Below, piece after piece: positions 1 to 11,004 of a DNA stretch of 64,000 bases. A program made the translations under genes and the position numbers. This stretch comes from Tridacna crocea. Its lineage: Eukaryota; Mollusca; Bivalvia; Cardiida; Cardiidae. The first letter of the stretch is position 1, and every line of letters starts with the position of its first letter. The stretch is taken from NCBI GenBank assembly GCA_943736015.1, contig OX031065.1, positions 22,210,427 through 22,274,426 of the forward strand, read 5' to 3'. Under the pieces are notes generated by a model. It made no database searches, had not been told where the DNA came from, and saw only the letters and a list, made by a program, of their open reading frames with translations.

Positions 1-228
1 TTGCGGACAGCGTAGATCAAGATCAGACTGCACAAAACGTGCAGTCTAATCTTGGATCTACACTGTCGAAAAGGGAGATATCTTTACCCCCTCCACCCCA
101 CAACCCCATTCCCCCCCCCCCCCCCCCCCCACAAAAAAAAAGCATTTGAAATAGGAAAAATGCTTGGGGTTTTTTTTGCTATCAACTTTAAAGTTCCACT
201 TGGGTTATTTGGCAGCATAAGAGGTAAC
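1..228. mobile_element. Family C palindromic MITE, cut by window edge
   Basis: The palindrome is GATCAGACTGCAC...ACGTGCAGTC at 20-55 inside GCGGACAGCG...CTACACTGTCG. The right half ends near TTTGGCAGCATAAGAGGTAAC. A C-run lies at 111-130. Confidence 0.72.
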
Positions 229-535
229 TCCCATTTGCCTGCAGAAAGGTTATCGTCTTAATGATAGATTGCTGATGCTGTGAACCCTTCATAGATATGA
301 TCTGATCAACTGAGGAGGCGTTGTCATGACGTAAGGCACGATTTTCAGATTGACAGCAGAAATCAATAGGGTACTGCTATTACTTTAATAAAAGATATAC
401 AAATCCGTTTACCGAAATGTGCTATCAAACTTGTGTAAATTTTATAGCCCGCTTATAATGTATCTTCTCTCGTCAAACTCACAAAGATTAAAGAAGGCCT
501 AAGTATCTATTCCAACATCAAAGAAAAAAAATCAT

Positions 536-590
536 GAAAATGATGATGATGATTATGATGATTATTATTACCATTAATATGATTAGTAAT
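536..590. repeat. GAT/ATT microsatellite
   Basis: (GATGAT)n passing into ATTATTATTA. Confidence 0.88.
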
Positions 591-596
591 ATTATC

Positions 597-1700
597 TCCC
601 GACGAATAAGGCGGTCGGGAATATGGAAATAGTAGCCGTTCGTCATTCCGGCTGTCTTTCTGTCCTTCCATCCCCATTTCTTGTCCGGAGCATAACCCAA
701 GAACTATCAGAGGTCCAAATATGATACTTCACATATGAAAAAATCTCATCAAAGAAGCAGTGCAGAAAAACCATAACTCTTGATTTTATTTTTCAGGAGT
801 TATTGTCCTTTGTTATTTTTTTTTCATAGCTAAGTTTGGTATATAGGATAACTCAAGATCTGTTACAGATGTAAACATGATACATCGCGGGTGGATAGAT
901 CTCATTAAGGAAAAGTGCAGAGCAGAAGAACCATAACTCTTGATTGCATAATTTGGAATTATTGGCCTTTGTTCTATTCTTACTTAAATTTTGTCAAGAG
1001 CATAAGATGATATCTACATGACATATAAACATGAAGCTTCACAGGTTAAAAGATTACATTTAGGAGAAGTGTAGTGGACGGACAAAAACCATAACCCTTG
1101 TTTGCTTAATTAACCCTTTCCCAAACAAGCCCTTTTTTTCAAGCGTCTGCAGTAAAAGTCTTTGAAAATACTGTGGAAAAGGAGAAATTGCTCATAACGA
1201 GCAATTCCTTCTTTTCCAAGTGTTTTCTACCCTTTGTGAGAACTTTCTGCTATTTTCTTCAAATCTAAAATTGTTGTCTGCAAAGTCTTTTGGGTTGGAA
1301 GGGTCCAAAATTGGTCGTTTGGGAAAGGGTTAATTCAATAATTGCCTTTTTTTCTTACTTAAACTTTTTCTAGAGCATAACTTGAAGAGTACATGACATA
1401 TAAACACGACACTTTACAGGTTGATAGATGACATTGAGGAGCAATGCAGTGAACAAGAATCATAACTTTCACTGCCATTATTTAGGAGTTACCGCCATAT
1501 GTTTTTTGTTATTCTCATTTATTTTTTCGTAGCATAACTCAAAAATAATTACATCTGTAAACCCGATACTTCACAAGTGCATAGACCATAATGAGGACAA
1601 AGAAATATAGTGCATTACTCTTGCATGGTTGCATAATGAAGGAAGTTTCCTTCGTTGTTTTTTAATTACTTAAATGTTCTCCAAAGCATAATTTCATAGA
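597..1700 (+). mobile_element. Older pearl-like element, decayed
   Basis: Same order as the element at 6069: a TCCCGAC...GTCGGGAATAT end, a short TCTTTCTGTCCTTCC microsatellite, then GTCCGGAGCATAACCC-type units at ~680, 825, 1000, 1370, 1530 and 1680. Units are much more diverged, and one is split by a TTAA element (1110-1333). Confidence 0.6.
1110..1333. mobile_element. Family A TTAA palindromic MITE
   Basis: It runs from TTAACCCTTTCCCAAAC to TTTGGGAAAGGGTTAA. The centre is GGAGAAATTGCTCATAACGA with its complement. It is inserted in a pearl-like unit. Confidence 0.85.
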
Positions 1701-1724
1701 ATTGGGGAAATTAGACGGGAATTT

Positions 1725-1985
1725 CTACTTCGTTATCGTACACAGTTTTTGAAACACACACAAAAAAGTAAGATTTGCTGAACAAACGTTGGAATGGTAA
1801 AACTTTGCAGTATAATAAATTTGTTAAAAGGTCAGGTTCCAGGGGATTTGGAAACTTGTTCACGGCTGTGGTGAATCATGTTGCCACCTCGTGTTCGGCT
1901 CGGAGCAAAATGGTTCACTACAGCCGTGAACAAGTTTTATAGTGGCATGCCACCTGACCGTACAACTAATAGTAAATACACCCGA
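1725..1985 (-). mobile_element. H element fragment with hairpin
   Basis: On the minus strand, the hairpin (GGAAACTTGTTCACGGCTGT, 1848-1940) and then GCAAAGTTTTACCATTCC. The CRE-bearing half is absent. Confidence 0.75.
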
Positions 1986-2391
1986 ATGAACTTCTGTCAC
2001 AAAATTACTGGTTAAGCATTGAAGGTAACATAACCACAGGAACAAACACTGCAAGAAGTGTGTCACCACGTGCCGTAGAGAAACATTGCACACCAATAGT
2101 TTTCAACTTAATTCGATAAAAATGATGGAAGGTATAAGAAATGCCTGTATAATTTTATTAAGGGCCAATATCAAAATGGCCCTCTGTACATGCAAAACAC
2201 AGTACCTCTCATATGTTTGTGTCAGGAAAGGTCTTATTCGGATGGCGATATCATTTCAACGAAATTGCTATTTCAGCTCAGAAACTTCTTTGTAAAAAGC
2301 AAATACTATCTTGGACTGACACCCACATGGGGTACCCTTATTTTAATTGTAATACTAGTATTCCTGGAAGAATGAAGCCTCATTTTCATAC

Positions 2392-2562
2392 CTTGATTTT
2401 GCTGTTTGGCAGAAATATGTAGCACAGCGCCAAAAACGGGTAAGCCACAATGAAGGATAGGATCATCAATATTCTCATTAACAGTCCGGCCTTCAGGAAT
2501 GGTCCGATACCCTCATACCAGCTCTTGTCTAGTCGCTGTTGGCAGCCAGGATGGGCCACAAA
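2392..2562 (-). CDS. TRPC-type channel, coding exon 4 (pre-S1 elbow)
   Basis: Fourth coding exon, 57 residues, phase 0 (acceptor TTTCAG|TTTGTG, donor ATCAAG|GTATGA). It begins FVAHPGCQQRLDKSWYEGIG, almost diagnostic for TRPC channels (FVAHPNCQQQLLTIWYENL in TRPC3). A hydrophobic run, LLMRILMILSFIVAYPFLAL then CYIFLPNSKIK, matches the pre-S1 elbow that dips into the membrane. The next exon should begin S1, but nothing in 1-2391 on the minus strand looks like S1, so the remaining exons (S1-S6, pore, TRP box) must lie beyond the left edge. The gene is therefore partial here: 376 residues of an expected 800-1000. Confidence 0.94.
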
Positions 2563-2851
2563 CTGAAATTACACGATGTACAGTATAGATTACTACATCG
2601 GTAGTTTATTTATTTATTTATTTATGTATGTATCTTAGGTCAACTGGTGTACTTGACAAGTCATTCAAAATTAATTAAAACAGAATTTTTTCCTTGAATG
2701 ACGAGTTTAAAAAAATGAAAAAAAAATGCAGTAGAAAACCGGCAGAAAATGCTGTATTCAAATTACTATATAATTATAACAAAATATTAAAATCTACAAT
2801 TTTTTGCGCAGAGAAAAACAAGGTAAAACTCTGAAACCTGTTTTTTTACAC

Positions 2852-3080
2852 TTAACTCATTACCAAACGACATCATTTTCGGCTAGTCCAAATCGAAAGC
2901 ATTTGCAGACGACAAAATAAAAGTGACTTAAATTTTTAAATTTCTTTCATGAAGGGCAGAAAACATTGTGGGAAAAGGAGAAAATGCTGGTTACCAGCAT
3001 TTTCTCCGTTTCCCACGATGTTTTCTAAAGGCTTCTTTCTCAGGGTCGTCAATAGTAGGGATTGTGTGGTAATGAGTTAA
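2852..3080. mobile_element. Family A TTAA palindromic MITE
   Basis: TTAACTCATTACCAAACGAC to GTGGTAATGAGTTAA, 229 bp. The central palindrome is GGAGAAAATGCTGGTTACCA and complement. It lies in TRPC intron 3, near exon 4. Confidence 0.88.
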
Positions 3081-3457
3081 ATACAGATCTTAAGCCGCAG
3101 CTATTCGGATTCGAAATTGGAAATGGAGTATTGCTTGTCGGCATCTTAACGCCGAGTGTAAAAAAGGCAGCTTCGCAAAACAGATGTTCTAATTTAGCTG
3201 AAAACCCTATGGAATTATTCTTATTCTTTTTCTGGTTGCATAAAATAAAGTCACTCTCTGTCTCAAACATGTACGATAAAAAAAAAATATCGTGAAGGCT
3301 GCATCACACTGAACATACAAATAGTTATGTGTTCAGTTTGCGCGACAACAAACAGTCTATACAATCGATTGAATAGAGTCATCTATGACACGTGATGTCT
3401 ATTTAGAAACTAATAAATTAGTTAAAACATATTTATATTACTCTTTCCGGCCTATTT

Positions 3458-3627
3458 TCGCCTCTCACCTCTGCAGAAGCATGTGAGAAAAGTAGCCGGT
3501 GGCTTTGGAAAGAAAGTAGTGTTAGCACTGGTATGAGAAAGCCAGGAAACACATGTGCGTCACCGACCGCTATGATATGACCTTAGCTGTTAAAGTGGCG
3601 TTAAACCCCTACACAACCAACCAACCA
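3458..3627 (+). mobile_element. 5'-truncated SINE of the AACC-tail family
   Basis: The body matches the SINE at 44604-44885 (CTCTCACCTCTGC, then TGTGCGTCACCGACCGC, then GTTAAAGTGGCGTTAA) and it ends ACAACCAACCAACC. The tRNA head is missing. It lies in intron 3 of the TRPC gene. Confidence 0.82.
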
Positions 3628-3779
3628 TTTATTTTACATCGATTGAGAAACAAATTCTTACAACTTATACTTTCTGTACAGTCTGATCTTGATCTACACT
3701 GTCTGCAAAAGGTCAATGAGTCGCGCTTAGAAGCCTATAAGAATTTACGTACAATGGTTAGTGAATACTGACCCTAAAA

Positions 3780-5095
3780 GCATTCTGTGAGAACGAGAGC
3801 AGTGACCGTTGCTTTTTAGATCGCTCAACAAATATTTCTAAAGCTGTTGACAAAACTGGGTTAGGCAGGAAATTTTGTAAAACACGAGCGATCAATATGT
3901 TAAGCCGAAATATGAAAAGAATATGAACTCGTTGAATCGAATCATACCACTGTCAAATACTCGTGATTTCTGTATTATAAACAAATAATTGAAATCTGTA
4001 ATGGATGAATATCAATGATTATATATGACAAACCAAACAAAGCATTTTCCGTCTTTCGTTCCTATGGCAACCGAAATATCTAGAAAAGCAATCAAATCGA
4101 GTTTTGTTTGAGATTGTCATAAATTTATACCTTTGTGGCCCGTATAATAGGCTGAATCGGATTTCAATTATCGGTAAAGAAGGCATTATAAAACCTGGCC
4201 TTATTGGGTCATAACAGCGAAAACGAAGTCTTAAGTTAACAAAATTACAGTTTTCTTAATCCCCGCGTTACTTTACTATAGTTGCCTGTGCAGTTAATGT
4301 TCTGAAGGAAGTTGGCGGTCGAAGTTCTTGTCATGATAAAGTTGTTATTTTGACTCAAACAAAAATCAATATAATGCAAAGTTTCTTCGGAACTATTTTC
4401 GTTCGTAATGTACCTGTCAAAGTAAGTGCACAGGCTTCATGTAAATTTCACTACACATGATACATGTATGCCCCTGGTTTAATACATTTAGGACTATAAT
4501 TCATGTTAATCAGTAATGTGATAATACGAATCTGACACTCTTGGTTTCTGAGGTAAAAATTTATTAAACTTGTCCACAAAAAGTGTTATTATGCTCGCCA
4601 AAGGCTCGCTTATTAACATTTTTGTAGGCTCGTTTAATAAATTTTTATCTCAAAAGCCAACACATTTCAGATCCTATTATATCAGTGACTTAGTAGAATT
4701 TTACAGTAATAACACGACAAGTGCCGATAAATACCGTATCATCAATACTGAAGATTTAGTTTTAGAATGTTTGCCAGAACTACTTTTTTTCATAGTTCAT
4801 GTGCGCATATCACACCATTCTTGATAATTATCATAGACAAAAACGGTTTAATATCAGTAATGTAATAATTAGGATAATCAACTGATTGCGCGTGATATTT
4901 GAAATCTGTCACTCGAACGGGGTTTGATATGTTTAAAAACTCGGAGGCTGACCCTTTGATGGATACTTTTCGCAGATGCATTCAGACCCATTTTCACAGA
5001 GCACGGCTCATGTATATTGGTGCCATAAATATGCCCGTGTATACTCTTACCGTGGCCCGCAGTATAACTACGTGACTTCTTTTTCTTAAACCAAT
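3780..5095. other. TRPC intron 3, no feature recognised
   Basis: AT-rich single-copy-looking sequence. A CTTATTAACATTTTTGTAGG region gives an 84-codon frame (4570-4824) without splice signals or family likeness. I see no gene. Confidence 0.5.
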
Positions 5096-5099
5096 AGCA

Positions 5100-5640
5100 G
5101 AGATTTTATTAGTTGTACGGTCATGCGGCAAAAGACTTGGAAACTTGTTCACGGCTGTGGTTAATCATGTCACCCCGAGCCGAAGGCGAGGTGGTGACAT
5201 GATTCACCACAGCCGGGAACAAGTTTCCAAGTCCCCTGCCACCTGACCGTACAACGAATTTATTATACTGCAAAGCTTTACCCTTTCAAAGCGCGTTAAT
5301 CGAAATTTTCCTGTTTTATAGTTTCACGGATCGAGTATGCTGACGAAACAGAAAATCCCTTCTGAATGCCCCAATTCGATGAAAACTGACGTCACTGGAA
5401 ACTGACGTCACTAAAACGTGCAGTTTGGAGCATAAATATGCAGTGTGGTGATCGATCGACGCCGCCATTTTGGGTGTTGCGTTGCACGTGTAGTGATGTT
5501 TACCGTGCACTCAAAAGGGTAACTGGTTTTACGTGGTTTTTGCCAGGGAACATGATATATGTTCCCGGCATGTTAACAAATCAGATCACGAGAAATTTAT
5601 TTGCAGTATGATAAATTTATTTGTTCTGGTATATCACTAC
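5100..5640 (+). mobile_element. H element with hairpin and two CRE-like sites
   Basis: The ~105-bp palindrome (GGAAACTTGTTCACGGCTGT ... GCCGTGAACAAGTTTCC region, 5128-5233) is followed by TTATTATACTGCAAAGC, then TGACGTCA twice (5390 and 5405 areas), GCCGCCATTTTGGG, and a small palindrome GGGAACATGATATATGTTCC. A minus-strand 64-codon ORF covers the second half. TRPC intron 3. Confidence 0.82.
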
Positions 5641-5710
5641 CAAGAATTCCAAAAGCTTTTCCAGCTTCGCGAAAAAAAAAAATCAAAATTCAAACAGTAT
5701 TGAAATTAAC

Positions 5711-5884
5711 CTTTTTCTCCATGAATTGTAGAGCAAGACTAAGGCGGGCAAGGTTGCTGTAAGTTTCCTCGTCCGGTTTCCCGCTTTTGTTGAGAACTGT
5801 TTCCAATTCGTCCTGGTTCCTGACTCGATCTAGTAATTTTACCACATACTCGCTGAGCTGGTTCCGGAGTTCTTTGTACTCGAG
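5711..5884 (-). CDS. TRPC-type channel, coding exon 3 (linker helices)
   Basis: Third coding exon, 58 residues, phase 0 at both ends (acceptor TTACAG|CTCGAG, donor AAAAAG|GTTAAT). It encodes LEYKELRNQLSEYVVKLLDR then VRNQDELETVLN and ends LALQFMEKK. It lines up with the TRPC linker between the TRP_2 region and the membrane domain (vertebrate FKNDYRKL...CRDSEEVEAILN...VKLAIKYEVKK). Joining it to exon 2 gives YFK-LEYKEL, the expected continuation. The intron between exons 2 and 3 is ~3.7 kb and holds a pearl-like array, a 36-bp minisatellite and several TTAA elements. Both splice sites, exact codon length and homology agree. Confidence 0.93.
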
Positions 5885-5896
5885 CTGTAATGTTAT

Positions 5897-6068
5897 TTAA
5901 GCCTTTTACCAAACAATCTCATGTTTTCTTTAAAAGACTTGCATAAATGAATGCCTATGAAAACTTTGTGGAACAAGCATTAAATACTGGAAATCAGCAT
6001 TTTCTCTATTTTTTTCACAATCTTTTCCATATTGTCAAGAAGCGATTTTTTATCAGTTTAACAACTTA
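5897..6068. mobile_element. Degenerate family A MITE
   Basis: It carries TTTTACCAAACAATCTC, GAAATCAGCATTTTCTC and TTCACAATCTTTTCC, in family A order. It starts 13 bp upstream of TRPC exon 3 and abuts the pearl-like element. Confidence 0.55.
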
Positions 6069-7481
6069 TTATGCCCCCCTTTCGAAGAAATGGGGGTATA
6101 CTGCTTTGCACTTGTCGGTCGGTCCGTCGGTCTGTCGGTCCGTCGGTCGGTCGGTCAGTAGATCACATGTTTGTCCGGAGCATAACACAAAAAGTATTTC
6201 AGGTATCATCTTGAAACCTCATAGGTGGATAGATCTCATTAAGGAGAAGTGCAGTGTACAAGAACCATAACTCTGCCCCGTCATATTTTTGGAGTTATTG
6301 CCCTTTGTTGATTTTCATACTTAATTTTTGTCCGGAGCATAACTCAAAAAGTATTTTAGGTATCACCTTGAACCTTCATAGGTAGATAGATCTCATTAAG
6401 GAAAAGTGCAGTGCATGAGTACCATAACTCTTCCTATCATATTTTTGGAGTTATTGCCCTTTGTTGATTTTCATATTAAATTATTGTCCGTAGCATAACT
6501 CTAAAAGTATTTCAGGTATCACCTTGAAACCTCATATGTGAATAGATCTTATTAAGGAGAAGTGCAGTGCAAAAGAACCATAACTCTGCCTATCATATTT
6601 TTGGAGTTATTGCCCTTTGTTGATTTTCATACTTAATTTTTGTCCGGAGCATAACTCAATAACTGTATCAGGTATCATCTTGAAACTACATAGGTGGATA
6701 GATCTCACTAAGGAGAAGTGCAGTGCACAAGTACCATAACTCTGCCCATCATATTTTTGGAGTTATTGCCCTTTGTTGATTTTCATAGTTGATTTTTGTC
6801 TGGAGCATAACTCAAAAAGTATTTCAGGTATCACCTTGAAACCTCATAGGTGGATTAACCTTATTAAGGAGAAGTGCAGTGCACAAGAACCATAACTCTG
6901 CCATCATATTTTTGGAGTTATTGCCCTTTGTTGATTTTCATAGTTGATTTTTGTCTGGACCATAACTCAAAAAGTATTTCAGGTATCACCTTGAAACCTC
7001 ATAGGTGGATTAACCTTATTAAGGAGAAGTGCAGTGCACAAGAACCATAACTCTGTCCATTATATTTTTGGAGTTATCGCCCTTTGTTGATTTTCATACT
7101 TAATTTTTGTCCAGAGCAAAACTCAAAAGGTTTTTCAGGTATCATCTTGAAACTTTATATGTGGATAGATTTTATTCAGGAGAAGTGCATTGCACAAGAA
7201 CCATAACTCTGCCCATTATATTTTTGCAATTACTGCCCTTTTTTGATTTTCGTACTAATTTTTTTTGTCCGGAGCATAACTCAAAAAGTATGTGAGGTAA
7301 AATCATGAAACTTTGAAAGTTGATAGTTCACATAAATGGGAAGTGCAGTGCCCAAGAATTGTTAATTTATCATTAATAATTTTTGAGTAATTACCCTTTG
7401 TTCGTTTTTACACTTTGAACGTAAGAGTTTATAATCACATTGGATGCCATCAGGGGGGCATACATGTTTTACAAACATCTC
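6069..7481 (+). mobile_element. Pearl-like element with ~156-bp tandem core, about seven to eight units
   Basis: The left end is TTATTATGCCCCCC with a CGGTC-type microsatellite (6116-6160). It is followed by units that each begin near GTCCGGAGCATAACTC (6174, 6330, 6486, 6643, 6798, 6955, 7110, 7268), so the period is ~156 bp. The units contain CATAACTCTGCCC and GGAGTTATTGCCCTTTG. The right end is GGGGGGCATACATG...TCTCTTGT. Microsatellite plus ~160-bp core plus fixed ends is the known layout of bivalve pearl elements, considered non-autonomous Helitrons. It lies just upstream of exon 3 in TRPC intron 2. Confidence 0.75.
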
Positions 7482-7499
7482 TTGTATAAAATCTAATTT

Positions 7500-7945
7500 T
7501 GTCGTCCACAAATATCATGTTCTATACAACTTGCATGAACAAAATGTCTTTGCAAACAGTGTGGTGAAAAGGAGAAAATGCCGGGAACTAAGATTCTTTC
7601 CCTTTCGCAAAATGTTTTCTTTCCTGTTGCAAAACAAATTATATCATTTTAGCAACAAATAATTTGTGGTCTGCAAATTCTATTAAGTTGGACTAGTCGA
7701 CTATTATGTATCCGAATAACGAATTTATAGACCCTTTGGGAGGACCCTTTTAAAAACATCGTAGGAAAAGGAGAAAATGCTGGTTACCAGCATTTTCTCC
7801 TCTTCCTACAATGTTTTCTTTCCTTTCAATATCAAATTCTGGAATCATTTGAAGAATAGATATCGACTAGATTTTGTGGTCTGAAACTTGTTTCATTTTG
7901 GAACAGTCTTAGATTTTGTCATTTGGTAGAGAGTAAAGGGATAAT
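7500..7945. mobile_element. Two degenerate family A MITEs side by side
   Basis: The first core is at 7566-7622 (AAAGGAGAAAATGCC...). The second at 7755-7812 has a clean centre AAAATGCTGGTTACCAGCAT. TTAA ends are lost in both. Confidence 0.6.
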
Positions 7946-8171
7946 GAGATCACACACTAGGAAACAGCATCTATAGGAAAATGACATGGAAGTTTTTTTT
8001 TTCTTATTATTACTCAAATTAAAGAATTCTCTAGGCGACAGAGAACCTTGTAATTTCACCGAGAAAAATATATGTTAGTAAAAACACGACATTTGTGAAG
8101 TCATCCTTCTTTTTCAAAGACGTTGATATTGCAGTTTTCGACGTCAGGTCCTCCCCTTCCCCTGCCTATAA

Positions 8172-8412
8172 TAAAAGATTCTAATCGCAATTACACAGTC
8201 GCAGTGCATTGAATGGTTGTAACGCAATTCACGGTCGCACTGCATTGAATGGTCGTAACGCAATTCACGGTCGCACTGCATTGAATGGTCGTAACGCAAT
8301 TCACGGTCGCACTGCATTGAATGGTCGTAACGGAATTCACGGTCGCACTGCATTGAATGGTCATAACGCAATTCACGGTCGCACTGCAACACAGGGTCGA
8401 ATCACAATTCAA
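8172..8412. repeat. 36-bp minisatellite, five clean units
   Basis: Units start at 8208, 8244, 8280, 8316 and 8352, exactly 36 bp apart (ATTGAATGGTCGTAACGC, then AATTCACGGTCGCACTGC). Half units flank them, and a degenerate relative lies at 8645-8715. Because 36 is a multiple of three, several frames stay open on both strands as 12-residue peptide repeats; these are not taken as genes. Confidence 0.95.
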
Positions 8413-8914
8413 AGTATAAAAGAGACTCAGAAACAGCACATGTAGGTGATGACATCAGAATTTTTTTCTTTTTACTTACATGGAAGAAATTCCCCCTCTT
8501 CGACGCAAAGCCTTGTAATTTCATATAAAAATGCGTGTATTATAAGTTTATAATTAACGAATATTTCTGATGTTTTCGCCATTTCAAAGATGTTAACGTT
8601 AATTTTTTCTACGTCGGCTCCAAAGAACAAGTGGTCATCGCGAATGCACCATCGCACCGGAAATGTAAGGTCGCAACGCAGTGCTCGGTAGCATCGCAAT
8701 GCACGGTCGCATCCAAATACAAGGTAGCCTTGTATAATGCGCACTTTCCTTAAATGGTAATCAATTACTTGTGGTCAGAATGATGAATTACAATACATTA
8801 TTCACATCGAATTTAACATAAATCGTATTATTAAAATGATATGAAAAAGAGCAAAGCACGAATCCTTTTAGATGTCTGTGGAAAGGTAGGGTCAAGCAAG
8901 GACGTTAGATTAGT

Positions 8915-9143
8915 TTAACTCATTACCAAACGACAATATTTTAGGTTTGTCCAAATTGAAAGCATTTGCAGACGACGAAATAAAAGTGACTTAAATTTTG
9001 AAATTGGTTTTGTGAAGGGTAGAAAACATTGTGGGAAAAGGAGAAAATGCTGGTTACCAGCATTTTCTCCTTTTCCCACAATGTTTTCTAAAGGCTTCTT
9101 TCTCAGGGGTGTCAAAAGTAGGGATTGTGTGGTAATGGGTTAA
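8915..9143. mobile_element. Family A TTAA palindromic MITE
   Basis: TTAACTCATTACCAAACGAC to GTGGTAATGGGTTAA, 229 bp, with an intact central palindrome at 9020-9090. It closely matches the copies at 2852 and 16945. TRPC intron 2. Confidence 0.9.
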
Positions 9144-9209
9144 TGTAGAAAGAACCGTTGTTTTGATAGACTTATCCATCGAAGTGGTCAAAACAGCTCA
9201 AGCTGATTT

Positions 9210-9295
9210 CGAGGACAATGAAGATCAAGAAGAGACAGCACATGGCGTGCAGCCTAATCTTTGATCTTCACTGTCTCCTACACGTTCCGGAGCTC
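9210..9295. repeat. Decayed family C core
   Basis: GAAGATCAAGAAGAGACAGC ... GTGCAGCCTAATCTTTGATC, in TRPC intron 2. Confidence 0.5.
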
Positions 9296-9558
9296 CAGAT
9301 AGAGGGAGTGATTTTGATTTCAAAATTGAAATGACTAATTATTCTCCACTAAACCCTATGTTACAGGTACTCATTAGAATCATTTCATCGAGACGATTCT
9401 AATGAGCATCCATAACATGGGGTTTGAAAAACAAATAATGAACTTAGAATACCATCACTTCCTCTAATTTGGAGCTCTGATATTTGGACAAAAAATACCG
9501 TTTCTGTACTTTTTCTTTATAAATTGTGTGCTCCATTGGATAACTTGTATATATTTAC

Positions 9559-10050
9559 CTTGAAATACTTCTCCGAACTTGACAATTCCTTCAGTTCCTT
9601 TGACAGCTGGAAAGCTGTCAGAATTGGGTCTTTGCTAGAGAGTGAGATATAGGCCTCGCTGGCAAGTCCTCGATATGCATTCAGTCGATATTTAGCTGAC
9701 CGGAGTTGGTCAAACTTCATCTTGTTCACGCATTCCCGGCACATACAGCCAAACTTGTGCGGGTTCTGAATCTTCTCGCCTCTAAGTAGCAGTATTTGTA
9801 CAATCTCGTATTGGTTCTTCTGTGACGCCAAGATTAATGGCGTTATGTCGGGTGAGAATTGTGATTCCTCGAATTGTGTCTTAAAGAAATGGTCGTCATC
9901 ACCGAGTTTCTTGCGCTCCTTCCAAAGTTCCAAATATCGTTTGTGTTTAAGGATATTCTCCGCAATCTGGACATGCCCAGCACTGATAGCCTGTAGAACA
10001 GCTTCGTAGATGTGTCGACTGCTTGATTTCTCCAAAAGGACCTCAACAAC
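9559..10050 (-). CDS. TRPC-type channel, coding exon 2 (ankyrin repeats and TRP_2 region)
   Basis: Second coding exon, 164 residues, phase 0 at both ends (acceptor ...TTAAG|GTTGTT, donor TTCAAG|GTAAAT). It opens with VVEVLLEK, directly continuing NEHLE of exon 1, as in other TRPCs. Next come ankyrin units (YEAVLQAISAGHVQIAENIL; DITPLILASQKNQYEIVQIL), then a cysteine cluster (FGCMCRECV) like the CxC...C segment of TRPCs. The exon ends with the TRP_2 signature: RLNAYRGLASEAYISLSS, DPILTAFQLSKELKEL and EKYFK. The FQLSKELKEL form is closer to arthropod TRP/TRP-gamma than to vertebrate TRPC3/6, but I would not assign a subgroup on that. It is cytoplasmic and in other TRPCs is used in tetramer assembly. 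Very strong family match. Confidence 0.96.
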
Positions 10051-10864
10051 CTTAAGTCAAAGTACCGACATAACAGAAAAATAAATCAAAGTCCCGAAAT
10101 CTGGCTGGTGCAATATTCAATAACCACAGTAAAAAACGATCATAGTCTATTTTTTTATTTACAGAACAGCACAAATTCCGATGAGCTAAATCATCCCGCC
10201 TGATTTTAGCTTAGAGAGTTAAACAATTTCAGACTGTCTTTACCATTTTATTGTCATTCTACATTTAGAAAGTATTACAATTTCCAATTATCCAAACTAT
10301 TTGGATAAGCCAGTTAGATATTGTAGTACTTTGAAAGTTAAACAGCTCTTGACAGTCAGATAAAAATGCAGTTTAGAAGGGGCAGGTTTTGTTTTGTTTT
10401 GTATTTTTTTTAATGCCACATTTCACGAATAAAACGCAAGCAACGATAAACATCATTTAGGTCCGGTAGGACATCAAGAAAGCTTTCAGCTGGCTACACA
10501 AGTGTTATGAGATCGAAACCCAGTTGCAAAAATAAAAGTAAATTCTGCAGATAAAAAATAAATAAAGATCACAGCAACAGGATAAACCCAGGAGTTGCTG
10601 TTTCATTCTAAAGTTGTTCAAAATCTTCTCAAGGGTTGATGATGGTCAATGAGACAAAATTCATTGCCCGTCAAACACTGAACATTGGGAAAACAATGTT
10701 TTTATGGGGAGGCTGCCAATGATTTTGGTCAAAAGTGAATTACAATAAATAACATGTTAAATCGTATTCTGCCGAATTTGAATTTCATTAACAAGTACAT
10801 AAATACGTTCGGTTAAGTTTCACAATGTTGAACTGGTTCTAAGTGCTATGTACTCGAAAATGTT

Positions 10865-10945
10865 GATACAGCAGCGGAGAATGTAAAGTAAGATCAGACT
10901 GGACGCATGTGCAGTCTGATCTTCCTTTGCACTCCCCGCCAAGCC
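10865..10945. repeat. Family C core in TRPC intron 1
   Basis: AAGATCAGACTGGACGCATG then GTGCAGTCTGATCTTCC, bounded by GCGGAGAATGTAAAG / CTTTGCACTCCCCGC, a clean palindrome. Confidence 0.75.
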
Positions 10946-11004
10946 CATCTACGGTCGTGAAAGCCAGGCTGAAGGCTAAAAGACTAATATAATCCTTATC
11001 TCAC

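Noticed and set aside
8144-8445. Repeat-protein genes on both strands
   Set aside because: Open frames follow from a 36-bp minisatellite; no start context, splice sites or flanking coding sequence.
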